Under the pieces are notes generated by a model. It was not told where the DNA came from. It ran no database searches and saw nothing but the letters and a program-made list of their open reading frames with translations. From Leptobrachium leishanense (taxonomy: Eukaryota; Chordata; Amphibia; Anura; Megophryidae): a stretch of 64,000 bases of DNA. A program made the position numbers and the translations under genes. The stretch is from contig CM019071.1 in the NCBI GenBank assembly GCA_009667805.1, forward strand, positions 43,090,250-43,154,249. The letters run 5' to 3'. Of this stretch, positions 23,511-34,862 are shown one piece after another (within the stretch, counting starts at the first letter, position 1; each line of letters opens with the position of its first letter).

Positions 23511-23785
23511 CAGTGACGTAACTAGAAACCTGAGGGCACGGGTGCTAGAATCCATGAAGGCCCCCCAAAAAGATCTATATTCTTACTTTTTCCCCTGCAA
23601 TATAAAAAAGATAGTATTACTCCCAGCTCACGTGGATATATATTGTCCCCAGCTCAAGTGGATATATATTGCCCCCAGCTCACCTGGATATATTTCCCCT
23701 AGCTCACATGGATATATTGCCCCACAGCCCACTTGGATATATTGCCCCCAGCTCACATGGATATATATATTGCCCCAGCACACAT

Positions 23786-23821
<36 letters not shown>

Positions 23822-26800
23822 CCCCTAGCTCACAAGGATATATATTGCCCCAGCTAACATGGATATATTATCCCTAGCTCACATGGATATATTGCCCCAG
23901 CTCACATGGATATATTACCCCAGCTCATATGGATATATTGCCCCAGCTCACATGGATATATATATATTGCCCCCAGCACACATGGATATATACATTGCCC
24001 CAGCTCACATGGATATATATATTGCCCCCACCTCACATGAATATATTGCCCCAGCTCATCACATGGAAATATATTGCCCCAGCTCACATGGATATATTTG
24101 CCCCAGTTTACATGGATATATTTGCCCCCAGCTCACACATGGATATATTTGCCCCAGCTCATACATGGATATATTTGCCCCCAAGCTCACATGGATATAT
24201 TTGCCCCCAGCTCAAATGGATATATCGCCCGAATTCACATGGATATATTGCCCCCAGCTCACATGGATATATATATTGGCCCCAGTTCACACATGGATAT
24301 ATTTTCCCCAAACTCACACATGGATATATTTGCCCTAGCTCACACATGGATATATTTTCCTATCTCACATGGATATATTTGCCCCCAGCTCACATGGATA
24401 TATTGCCCCAGTTCATCACATGGATATATATTGCCCCAGCTCACATGGATATATTTGCCCCAGTTTACATGGATATATTTGCCCCCAGCTCACACATGGA
24501 TATATTTGCCCCAGCTCATACATGGATATATTTGCCCCCCAAGCTCAAATGGATATATTTGCCCCAGCTCAAACGGATATATTGCCCCGAACTCACATGG
24601 AAATATTGCCCCCAGCTCACATGGATATATATATTTGCCCCAGTTCACACATGATATATTGCCCCAAGCTCACACATGGATATATTTTCCCCAAACTCAC
24701 ACATGGATATATTTGCCCTAGCTCACACATGGATATATTTGCCCCATCTCACATGGATATATTTGCCCCAGCTCACATGGATATATTGCCCCCAGCTCAC
24801 ATGAATATATTGCCCCAGCTCACATGGGATATATATCCCCCTGCTCACACATGGATTTATTGCCCCAGCTCACACATGGATATATTCGCCCCAGTTCAGA
24901 TGGATATATTTGCCCCAGCTCACATGGACATATTGCCCCCAGCTCACATGGATATATTGCCGCCATCTCACATGGATATATATATTGCCCCAGCTCACAC
25001 ATGAATATATTGCCCCCAGATCACACATAGATATATTTGCCCCAGCTCACATGGATATATTTGCCCCATCTCACACGTGGATATATGTGCCCCAGCTCTC
25101 ACCTCTGTGGCCGTTCTTCTTCCTACAAGTGGCCGCCAGCATGCAGCTTCACTGCTCGCCGGGTGCCACCTGACCAGTGCAGCTGCGTTCTCTTGTGTTT
25201 GCGGAGTTCACATGAACTATATATATATATATTGCCCCAACTCACATGGATATTATTGCCCCCAGCTCACATGGATATATATTTCCCTAGCTCACATTGA
25301 TATATTGCCCCTAGCTCACATGGATATATTGCCCCAGCTCACATGGATATATTATCCCAGGTCACATGGATACATTATCCCAGCTCACATGGATATATTG
25401 CCCCCAGCTCACATGGATATATTGCCCCAACTCACATGGATATATATGTATTGCCCCCACCTCACATGGATATATTGCTCCCAGCTCATCACATGGATAT
25501 ATATTGCCCCAGCTCACATGGATATATTTACCCCCAGTTTACATATATATATTTTCCCCAGCTCACACATGGATATATTTGCCCCAGCTCATACATGGAT
25601 ATATTTGCCCCCAAGCTCACACATGGATATATATTGCCCCCAGCTCACACATGGATATATTTGCCCCAGCTCATACATGGATATATATTGCCCCAGCTCA
25701 CATGAATATATTTGCCCTCAGCTCAAATGGATATATTGCCCCAGCTCACATGGATATATTGCCCCCAGCTCACATGGATATATATATATTGGCCCCAGTT
25801 CACATATGGATATATTGCCCCCAGCTCACACATGAATATATTGCCCCCAGCTCACACATGGATATATTTGCCTCTAGCTCACATAGATATTTTTGCCCCT
25901 AACTCACATGAATATATTGCCCCAGCTCACATGGGATATATATTGCCCCCAAGCTCACATGGGATATATATTGCCCCCTGCTCACACATGGATTTATTGC
26001 CCCAGCTCACACATGGATATATTTTCCCCAAACTCACACAAGGATATATTTGCCCCATCTCACACGTGGATATAGTTGCCCCAGCGCTCACCTCTGTGGC
26101 TGTTCTTCTTCCTACAAGTGGCCGCCAGCATGCAGCTTGGCCGCTCGCCGGGTACCACCTGACCAGCGCAGCTGCATTCTCGCGAGATCGCAGAGTTCAC
26201 ATGAACTATATATATATATTGCCCCAGCACTCATGGATATATATATTGCCCCCAGCTCACATGGATATTATTGCCACCAACTCACATGGATATATATTTC
26301 CCCAGCTCACATGGATATATTGCCCCTAGCTCACAAGGATATATTGCCCCAGCTCACATGGATATATTATCCCAGCTCACATGGATATATTGCCCCCAGC
26401 TCACATAGATATATTGCCCCCAGCTCACATGGATATATTGCCCCAGCTCACATGGATATATATATTGCCCCAGTAAATGGATATATATATTGCCTCCAAG
26501 CTCACATGGATATATATATTGCCCCCACCTCACATGGATATATTGCCCCAGCTCATCACATGGATATATATTGCCCCAGCTCACATAGATATATTTGCCT
26601 CCAGTTTACATGGATATATTTTCCCCCAGCTCACACATGGATATATTTGCCCCAGCTCATACATGGATATATTTGCCCCCAAGCTCACACATGGATATAT
26701 ATTTCCCCCAGCTCACACATGGATATATTTGCCCCTAGCTCATACATGGATATATATTGCCCCAGCTCACATGGATATATTTGCCCTCAGCTCAAATGGA

Positions 26801-27497
26801 TATATTGCCCCAGCTCACATGGATATATTGCCCCCAGCTCACATGGATATATATATATTGGCCCCAGTTCACACATGGATATATTGCCCTCAGGTCACAT
26901 GGGATATATATTGCCCCCTGCTCACACATGGATTTATTGCCCAAGCTCACACATGGATATATTTTCCCCAGCTCACATGGATATAATTGCCCCAGCTCAC
27001 ATGGATATATTTCCCCCAGCTCACATGGATATATACATTGCCCCCAGCTCACACATGGATATATTGCCCCAGCTCACACATGGATATATTTGCCCCCAGC
27101 TCACATGGATATATTTGCCCCATCTCACACATGGATATATTTGCCCCCAGCTCTCACCTCTGTGGCTATTCTTCTTCCAACAAGCGGCTGCCAGCATGCA
27201 GCTTGGCCGCTCGCCGGGTACTACCTGACCAGCGCAGCTGCGTTCTCGCGAGATCACGGAGTTCACGTGGACTCCGCGATCTAGTGCGCTGGTCAGGTGG
27301 TTCCCATCCCAAGCGAGCGGCCAAGCTGCAAAGCCAGCAGCCGCTTGTAGGGAGAGGAATGGCTGGTGGCGCTTCTCCCACATTCCGGCACTGATTGACG
27401 GAATCTGGCGGCGTACTGCCTGGGCCCCCCTCCAGTGGTGGAAGGCCAGGGCCCGGTCGCAAGTACGACCGCTGCGACCCTGGTATTTCTGCCACTG
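23511..27497. mobile_element. hAT-type element carrying a 23-bp satellite
   Basis: The 8-bp target duplication CAGTTGTG (23503-23510 and 27498-27505) is perfect. The ends are CAGTGACGTAACTAG and the inverse of CAGTGGCAGAAATACCAGG. Eight-base duplications and CAG-starting ends fit the hAT superfamily. There is no transposase. Most of the interior is a satellite; three non-satellite blocks (25093, 26083, 27155) contain TGGCCGCCAGCATGCAGCTT-like sequence, and the last forms a hairpin with 27270-27350. Confidence 0.8.
23630..27150 (+). repeat. 23-bp satellite with higher-order structure
   Basis: About 140 units of GCCCCAGCTCACATGGATAT plus ATT, varying in length by a few bases. A block of about 345 bp is duplicated in tandem (24057-24400 and 24400-24735). 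Larger blocks of about 990 and 1070 bp are each capped by the CTCACCTCTGTGG block. An AT microsatellite interrupts at 23788-23820. Reading frames through it (including one of 392 codons at 26050-27228) are repeat artefacts. Confidence 0.95.
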
Positions 27498-27731
27498 CAG
27501 TTGTGTGATAAAGTGTTGGCCCCTTCCTGATTTGTTATTTTTTTTCACGTTTGTCACACTTTATTGTTTCAGATCATCAAACTAATTTAAATATAAGTCA
27601 AAGGTAACACAAGTAAACACAACATGCAGTTTATAAAATAAGGATTTTATTATTAAGGGAAAACAAAATCCAATCCCACATGGCCCTGTGTGAAAAAGTG
27701 CTGCCCCTTAAACCTAATAACTGGTTGTGCC

Positions 27732-29458
27732 TAGGGATGATCTGTTCGGTTCGGAGTTCGATTCAAACATCGCCTGTTTGCATGTTCGCGAACTACGAAC
27801 ATTTCCGCGTGTTCGCCAAATGTTTGCCCACAATGCACCACAATGGACCACAATGCACTTTTTTCACTTGCCTGAAGCTTGTAATTGGCTACAGCCTGCA
27901 CCTGACCACAGTTTAGGTGCAAGACAGGTGCAAGACTATGCCAATCACGGCTCAGAGTCCTGATTGGGCAAATTTTGCCCAATCATGGGCTCACAGAGCT
28001 AAGTCCCACAGCACACTATATAAGGCTTCACACAGCCTTCAGCACGTGTTTTTTGAGAGGAGATTGTTGTGTTAGTGTGTGTTCTCACTGCCAGTCTGCC
28101 AGCAGCTATTGGGGGGGTCTCATTTCTACAAAATATCTGGGAATTGTGGTAATCTGTGTGTTCTCCCTGCCACCAAGTATTTTGGGGGGTCAGTCATTTA
28201 TACAAAATATCTGGGATGTCACAGGTTCTTCTGAGGCTGCGGTTGATCAGAGGAAGAGCGGTGAAAGGGGTCGTTTGACTGATGCCTTTTCCAATTTTTT
28301 TAGTCCACGACGCCCAGGGACGTCAAATGTAGGCACCCATTGCCAGCGTCTTCACCATATGGTGCAGGACTACCTAGGGGCAAGGGCAGACCTGGATACC
28401 TTTACAGCAGATGATCCACTGGCTTAATGGGTGTTGAGGTTGGATCACTGGCCAGAACTTAGCAAATATTCTACGCAGCTACTAGGTTGCCCTTCATCCA
28501 GTGTGCCGCTTGAGGTTTTGTCACAGACAAAAGAGTGCGTCTGTCCACCGACTCTGTAGACCGGCTGACATTTATAAAAATGAATCAGTCCTGGATCAGC
28601 AGCTATCAATCCCCTGATGCCGACGTAACGGAATAGATCGGAGATGTCTTCTGCATTCACAAAACCTCCACCACTGAACTCTTCCACTAAACCACAAAGG
28701 GGTTACAGTGTTAAGGTACCTGCTGCCACCAAAGGCACAATATTTGGGTGCACTGACGCCTTTACCAGATTCATATCATTTTAATATTGGACTGCAGGGT
28801 CCAACCCTGCACTCTTCCACAATACCACAGAGGGGTTACGGTGTGACAGCACTGTTGCCGACACTAAAGGCCCAATTTTAAAGCACCTATTGTTACTTTC
28901 ATCCAAAGCCTGCATAAGTTTCACCATAATTTAGTCAAAAAATCACTAAACTTTTTCTGCGTGTCATAAAAGATCTCCTCTTTTAATACAGGCTGCTGCC
29001 CCAAGCAGTTGTTCAGTTGTTCATGAATAGATTAAAGGAAAACCGTTTACCGTCATTTGAAACATTTTTTTTTTTTTTTCTAAATGTTTCTATACAGCCT
29101 ACAAATCCGCCACTTCACGGGCAGGTTATGGGACCTCCTAGGCACGATATTTGAAGGAATTTTTTGTTTTTATTTTTAACCCTTATTTCATGAAAACTCA
29201 CTGTCCCTTTAAAAACGTTTTTTTTTTTTTAACTTTTTGTCCTTGTTTCCTGTCCCCCAGGGCACTACCCAGACCACCATACACCTTTTATGGCAAATAT
29301 CTTGCATATATGCCCTCTTGCAGGGCACTCTAAAAACAGACCTTTTGAGTCCCATTGACTTGCATTGAGTTTGGTACGTGTTCGCGCTCGAACTAGAACT
29401 TTTGAAATTGTTCGAGTTCGAATGCAAACCGAACACGGGGGTGTTCGGCTCATCCCTA
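27732..29458 (+). mobile_element. hAT element with TAGGGATGA ends (copy B1)
   Basis: The ends are TAGGGATGATC and the inverse GGCTCATCCCTA. A perfect 8-bp duplication GTTGTGCC flanks it (27724-27731 and 29459-29466). Both ends are followed by dense GTTCG/CGAAC motifs, a likely array of transposase binding sites. The interior contains a hAT transposase relic at 28215-28640, which confirms the superfamily. Sister copies are at 29530, 40515 and 49962. Confidence 0.9.
28215..28640 (+). pseudogene. hAT transposase C-terminal (dimerisation) domain relic
   Basis: The plus strand encodes AVDQRKSGERGRLTDAFSNF, then VQDYLGARADLDTFTADDPLA and a stop. Beyond the stop come W-V-L-R-L-D-H-W-P-E-L-S and CPSSSVPLE. 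After a frameshift comes VDRLTFIKMNQSWISS. This is the C-terminal dimerisation region of hAT transposases. The ERxFSxAG block is deleted here but present in sister copy B3. The N-terminal catalytic core is absent. Confidence 0.8.
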
Positions 29459-30098
29459 GTTGTGCCGCCCTTAGCAGCAAGAGCTGCAATCCAGCGTTTG
29501 TGATGACGTGCAATGAGTCTGTTCCAGCGTAGGGATGAGCCGAACACGTCCGAGTTCGGTTCGTATTTGAACCCGAACCTTCCAAATGTTCGAATCCGAA
29601 CCGAACTCGAACTCGAACTCAATACAAGTCAATGGGGCTGAAAATTCGGTTTTTAGAGTGCCCTCCAAGAGGGCATATATGCTACATATTTTCCATAAAA
29701 GGTGTATGGGGGTCCGGGTAGTGCCCTGGGGGACAGGAAACAAGGACAAAAAGTGTTAAAAAAACATTTTTAAAGGGACAGTGAGTTTTCCATGAAATAA
29801 GGGTTAAAAATAAAAACGAAAAATTCCTTCAAATATCGTGCCTAGGAGGTCCCCATAAACTGCCCGTGAAGTGGCGGATTTCTAGGATGTATAGAAACAT
29901 TTAAAAACAAAAAAAATACATTTCAAATGACGGTAAATGCTTTTCCTTTAATCTATCCATAAACAACTGCTTGGGACGGCAGTCTGTATGAAAAGAGGAG
30001 ACATTTTCGGACACGCAGAAAAAGTTTAGTGATTTTTCTGGCTAAATTATTATGAAACTTATGCAGGCTTTGGATGAAAGTAACAATAGGTGCTTTAA

Positions 30099-30526
30099 GG
30101 CTGGGGTCAGACTAGCGCACTTTTAACGTGCGTTTAGGCGCACTTAATCTTGGTCGCACTAGCAGCAAATGACACGCAATGACGGCCAATATACGAAGTA
30201 CGGCCGCACGAAAGTCCGGCCGCGCAATGCAAGTGGAAAATTAACGCATTTTTTTCGAGAACGCTGAACCGCTAGTACTGACGTACAGAGTACACTCCGT
30301 CCGCATAGCGGCGTGTGTGCGTCATTAGGAGACGTCAGACGCTGCTCATGTCCGGCCAACATAACGTCCAGACACCCAAAGTTTCCTGGTTTAGATCCGT
30401 AAAAAATCACGCACAAAAATGCGCATCGTATGACCGTTTAAGCGCTTTCCATGAAAAAACACCTCAATGCGTTCGGACGCACTTTTTGACGTTTGCTGCG
30501 AAAAATATGGTCAAACGAACGCAGCC
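30099..30526. mobile_element. Harbinger-like MITE with TAA duplication
   Basis: The element starts GGCTGGGGTCAGACTAGC and ends in GAACGCAGCC, flanked by TAA (30096-30098 and 30527-30529). Sister copy B3 has the empty site at 42664-42680 (GTGCTTTAAAATTGGG), which defines both boundaries. A 3-bp TAA-type duplication fits PIF/Harbinger. It is 428 bp, CpG-rich and non-coding. Confidence 0.8.
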
Positions 30527-30713
30527 TAAAATTGGGCCTTTAGCGTCGGCAACAGTGCCGTCACACAGTCTCACCCCTCTGAGGATATGAATCTGATACA
30601 GGCGTCAGTGGCAGTGCAGCCAAATATTGTGCCTTTGGTGCCAGGCCAGCAAGTGCCATCATACAGTAACCCCTCTGTGGTATTGTGGAAGAGTGCAGGG
30701 TGAACCATGCGGT

Positions 30714-31700
30714 CAGGGCCGGTGCTAGACTATTTTGCGCCCTAGGCAAGACCAGCTACTTGCACCCCCCCAAAAAAAAAACGACACAACATGAAACTGC
30801 TAAATTTCTTTTTACTTAAGAATAAAGTTTGAAAAGCACCAATAGTAAATGTAAAATAAATATAAATAAACTGTATTAAACCATTTTAAATTAACTCTAT
30901 TAAACAAATTAAAATTAACTGTATTGAACAAATATAAATTAACGGAAAAAAAAAATAAGAGTTGTCACGTAAGTTTCAATTTCAGACACATCAAAATTTC
31001 ATTTTGCGTGCCTTATCCTTTGTAAATTTTCATCATGCGTGTATATATATATTGCCCAGGCCAGCTCACATCATGCGTATATATATTGCCCAGGCCAAAT
31101 GAACCCCAATATCTCCAGGCATCTAGTGGGTCATGGAGGGTGTCAATCGAAAGGCCTGAGCATGGCCTTTCGAATGATACCCAACATGACCAGGTATAAA
31201 GTAAAAAAAATAATAAAAAAAAAAAAAACATGTATTTTTTTTGTGTGTTATTTTTATTAATGCAGCAATATTGTTCACATTGCAATTATAATGCGAACGA
31301 TGATGCACTAATGATTTTTTTCTATGGGGTGTGTTTGCTATAAATCACGTAATTCCCCCACAAAATGTAACAAGTCCCCATTTCTAATTTTTGTACAAGC
31401 GCACCCCAGAGAAAACATAACCGCAAACGCTCATATGCTAAAATGTGAAAAAAACAACACTTTACACACTGCAGATGATAAAAAATTCAATTTTTGTTGC
31501 ATTTTTTTCATAATATACAGCCAGGACAGGACGTATACATATAAAAATGATATATTATGAATCTGCGGAGTCTGCCGGAAAGAACGATATCTAACATGTC
31601 GGTCACTTAACAAAATGTGACTTCAAAATCGCATTTAAACATGATGAGCGAAAGCGGTAAAAATGAGCTGAGCACACAGCGTTGAAATACAGCATATTAG
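30714..31700. repeat. Nested repeats: CAGGGCCGG-ended element and piggyBac-like relic
   Basis: At 30714 a CAGGGCCGGTGCTAGAC end begins, a hAT-type terminus, but no matching right end is visible. A short piece at 31035-31090 resembles the 23-bp satellite (TATATATTGCCCAGGCC). From about 31230 to 31690 the minus strand matches the piggyBac-like elements at 51019 and 53157 (blocks around TGCAGCAATATTGTTCACAT and GTCTGCCGGAAAGAACGATAT). This copy lacks clean TTAA ends. Confidence 0.6.
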
Positions 31701-32119
31701 AAGTTTTAGGAGGGAAATTAACACTTCTCAAATCTCAATCAGAAGCAGACACCACCCCACCCCCTCAGTATAGTCTACAATGTATCAAATTGATTAGACC
31801 AGACTAAAAACACCTGTTATGCCATTTGAAAAACACAGGTCATTTAGAGTTGAGAATCTTTGCACGTACACATTAGTTTTTTATTCAATATCTAATAAAC
31901 CGTTGCTTATAATATTCTGCAGTAAAGAGTCTCTTTATTTCTAGATTTTTTTTGTATTTTTTTATGCATTTTCTATACTTTTTTCAAAATTTCATTTTTT
32001 TTGCGAACTCGAACCGAACACACCCAAAAAGTTCGAAGTTCGCAAACTTTCGAACGACCAAAGTTCGGTTCGAACTCTGAACTGATCGAACCGAACAGCT
32101 CATCCCTATTCCGGCGCTG

Positions 32120-33452
32120 TGGAGGGATTTTGCTCCACTCATCTGTGCAGAATTGTATTCTTCAGCTGCATTGGAAGGTTTTCCAGCATGAAACACCTTT
32201 TTAAGGTCACGGCATCTCAATAGGATTCAGGTCAGGACGTTGACTCGGCCACTCCAAAGTCTTCATTGTGTTTTTCTTCAGCCATCCAGAGGTGGACTTG
32301 CTGGTGTGTTTTGGATCATTCTTCTGCTGCAGAACCCAATTTGGCTTCAGCTTGAGGTCACAAACAGATGGCCGCACATTATCCTTCAGGATGTTTTGGT
32401 AGACAGCAGAATTCATGATTCCATTTATCACAGCAAGTCTTCCAGGTCCTGAAGCAGCAAAACAGCCCCAGACCATCACGCGACTGAGTTTGGGTCGAAA
32501 TCCCTACAACCAGATTCCCTAATGCCAAAATCCCGACGGCCAACTCCCCTACACAGTCAACTCCCTGACGGACAACTTCCCTACACGGCCAACTTCCCTA
32601 CACAGACAACTCCCTGACGGCCAACATTCAGACATCCAAAATCCCAGTGGCTAACCTGAACCCTACTCCCTAACCCCCCTAAACCTAGCCCTAACCCTAA
32701 CCCACCTAAACCTAGCCCTAACCCTAACCCACCTAAACCTAGCCCTAACCCCCCTAAATCTAGCCCTAACCCCCTAAATCTAGCCATAACCCTAACCCCC
32801 TAAACCTAGCCCTAACCCTACCCCCTAAATCTAACCCTAACCCCCCTAAACCTAGCCCTAACCCTAACCCCTCTAAACTATCCCTAACCCCCTAAACCTA
32901 GTCCTACCCCTAACCCCCTAAACCTAGCTCTAACTCTAGCCCCCTAAATCTATCCCTACCCCCTAAATCTAACCCTAACCCCCTGAATCTATCCCTAACC
33001 CCCTAAACCTAGCCCTAACCCCCCTAAATCTATCCCTAACCCCCTAAACCTAGCCTTTCCCACCTAAACCTAGCCCTAACCCCCTTAAACCTAGGGTTAG
33101 GGTGTTAGTATTAGGGTTAACCGCTGGAATTATGGCTGTCTGGAAGTTTACCGTGTAGGGAAGTTGGGATGTCCGGCACTTGTCCTGTCTGGAAGATGGC
33201 TGTCGGGATGTTGGCATTAGGGAACCTGGCTGTAGAGATTTTGTCCAGCACCCCACACGTCCACCACCACATTTTGCTGTCGGTATGATGAAATGCGGTG
33301 TTACTTTTACACCGGATGTAACGGGACACACACCTTCCAAAAAGTACAACATTTGTCTCGTCAGTCCAGAGTATTTCCCCAAACGTCTTGGGGATCATCA
33401 AGATGTTTTCTGGCAAAACTGAGACGAGCCTTTATGTTATTTTTGCTCAGCG
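32120..33452 (-). pseudogene. Tc1 transposase of the 12.6-kb composite, broken
   Basis: On the minus strand 33452-33255 encodes a segment with the first catalytic motif (WTDETN) and the start of the glycine-rich KxGGG box. After an insertion, 32479-32207 continues with MVWGCFAASGPGRL, the second motif region (QQKNDPKHTS, where the expected D is K or N) and PDLNPIE. The N-terminal DNA-binding half is not recognisable. Changes at the second aspartate and the insertion make it non-functional. Confidence 0.8.
32485..33250. repeat. Foldback element with a telomere-like core
   Basis: Left sequence TCGAAATCCCTACAACCAG and TTCCCTAATGCCAAAATCCC is mirrored at 33190-33245 (GGCATTAGGGAACCTGGCTG). Between the inverted ends, 32649-33118 is a tandem array built of CCCTAACCC, CCTAAACCTAG and variants. 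It interrupts the Tc1 transposase inside the codons for GGG-R-V/MVWG, with CACGCG and CACACG on the two sides as a possible degraded target duplication. Confidence 0.7.
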
Positions 33453-33460
33453 GCGGTTTT

Positions 33461-34610
33461 CAGGCTTGTGCACCAATTTTTTTTTCGGTTCGGTTCGTTC
33501 GGATTTTGTAAATTTTCATTTCGACTCGTTTCGACCGATTTTCGTTTCGGTTCATTTCGGGTAGTTTTTCGTATTGACTTTTTTTGTGATTTCGGAAATT
33601 TTCGTGTTTTTCGGAACGTCTGTTCTCCTCGTTTCAAAGTGTCTATTCGTTTTGACGTAAACTAATGGTTTTTAGGATACGATAATTATACGATACGATA
33701 ATTCTGCCATTGAGATTTCTCATGTTTTACAAGAAGGATACATTGAGATTTCTCATGTTTTACAAGAAGGATACATTGAGATTTCTCTGGTTTCCCGGGA
33801 AGGATACATTGAGATTTCTCATGTTTCACAAGAAGGATACAATGAGATTTCTCTGGTTTCCCGGGAAGGATACATTGAGATTTCTCTGGTTTTACAAGAA
33901 AGATACATTGAGATTTCACATGTTTTACAAGAAAGATACATTGAGATTTCTCATGTTTTACAAGAAGGATACATTGAGATTTCTCTGGATTTCCAGGAAG
34001 GATACATTGAGATTTCTCATTTTTTACAAAAAGGATACATTGAGATTTCTCATTTTTTACAAGAAGGATACATTGAGATTTCTCTGGTTTTCCAGAAAGG
34101 ATACATTGAGATTTCTCTGGTTTTCCAGGAAGGATACATTGAGATTTCTCATGTTTTACAAGAAGGATACATTGAGATTTCTCTGTTTTCCCGGGCAGGA
34201 TACATTGAGATTTCTCATGTTTTACAAGAAGGATACATTGAGATTTCTCTGGTTTTCCAGGAAGGATACATTGAGATTTCTCTGGTTTTCCAGGAAGGAT
34301 ACATTGAGATGAGAATGATACAAAATTTAATTACAGAATCAGCGATATAAATACGATGTCCGAAATTACTGAAATGGAACCGAAATCAGGAATGGAGCCG
34401 AAATCACGAATGGAAAGAAAATGAATTTCGATTTTACACATTTCTAGTCCATTCGAAAATTTCGAAAAGTTTTCGTTTCGGCACGAAAACTTGTTCGGAT
34501 TTGCTGTTTTCGGATGCGAAAATTTTCAGAAAATCGGCCGAATCGGAATGCACGAATCGGGAAATTTCGTGAAAATTCCGAAATTCCTTAACCCGAAACG
34601 CACATCCCTA
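33461..34610. mobile_element. hAT-like element with CAGGCTTGTGC/GCACATCCCTA ends (copy C1)
   Basis: A perfect 8-bp duplication GCGGTTTT flanks it (33453-33460 and 34611-34618). Both ends are rich in TTCG/CGAAA motifs. The centre is occupied by a 33-bp tandem array. No transposase is present. Related ends occur at 3134, 50485, 52540 and 57312. Confidence 0.85.
33705..34313 (+). repeat. 33-bp tandem array, about 18 units
   Basis: Units read AAGGATACATTGAGATTTCT followed by C and a variable 12-base segment (ATGTTTTACAAG, GGTTTTCCAGG or GGTTTCCCGGG). Because 33 is a multiple of three an artificial reading frame with an 11-residue period runs through it. A lone unit is at 15413. Confidence 0.95.
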
Positions 34611-34862
34611 GCGGTTTTCATCTTGGAGCTCTGCCATGCCGGACATTTTTGCCCAGTCTCTTTCTTACGGTGGAGTAATCAGGCCTGGCTGTGGCTAGAG
34701 ACATTGAACTCAGGTGTAATAAACCACAGTTATGTTGTTTTAACAGGGAGGGGGCAAAACTTTTTCACACAGGGCCATGTGGGTTTGGATTTTGTTTTCC
34801 CTTAATAATAAAAAGCTTAATTTGTAAACTGCATGTTGTGTTTACTTGTGTTTTCTTTGACT

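Larger units (their letters stand above)
29530..32108. mobile_element. hAT element with TAGGGATGA ends (copy B2), itself invaded
   Basis: The ends are TAGGGATGAGCC (29530) and CAGCTCATCCCTA (32108). The duplication TTCCAGCG (29522-29529) against TTCCGGCG (32109-32116) has one mismatch. The interior matches copies B1 and B3 up to about 30710, then is replaced by later insertions (30099-30526 and 30714-31700). Sequence near 31860-31960 resembles the dispersed GGGTTATTC family. Confidence 0.85.

Noticed and set aside
23630..27150. CRISPR-like regular repeats
   Set aside because: Units are adjacent with no unique spacers, and the DNA is vertebrate.
26050..27228. 392-codon open reading frame rich in HMDI and PSSHG motifs
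   Set aside because: It runs through the 23-bp satellite. Other frames of the same array are open too, and the residue pattern is just the repeat translated.
32649..33118. True telomere end
   Set aside because: The array is degenerate, lies between inverted ends and is embedded in a transposase pseudogene, so it is interstitial.
33710..34312. 200-codon frame with an 11-residue period
   Set aside because: Translation of the 33-bp tandem array inside a hAT-like element.
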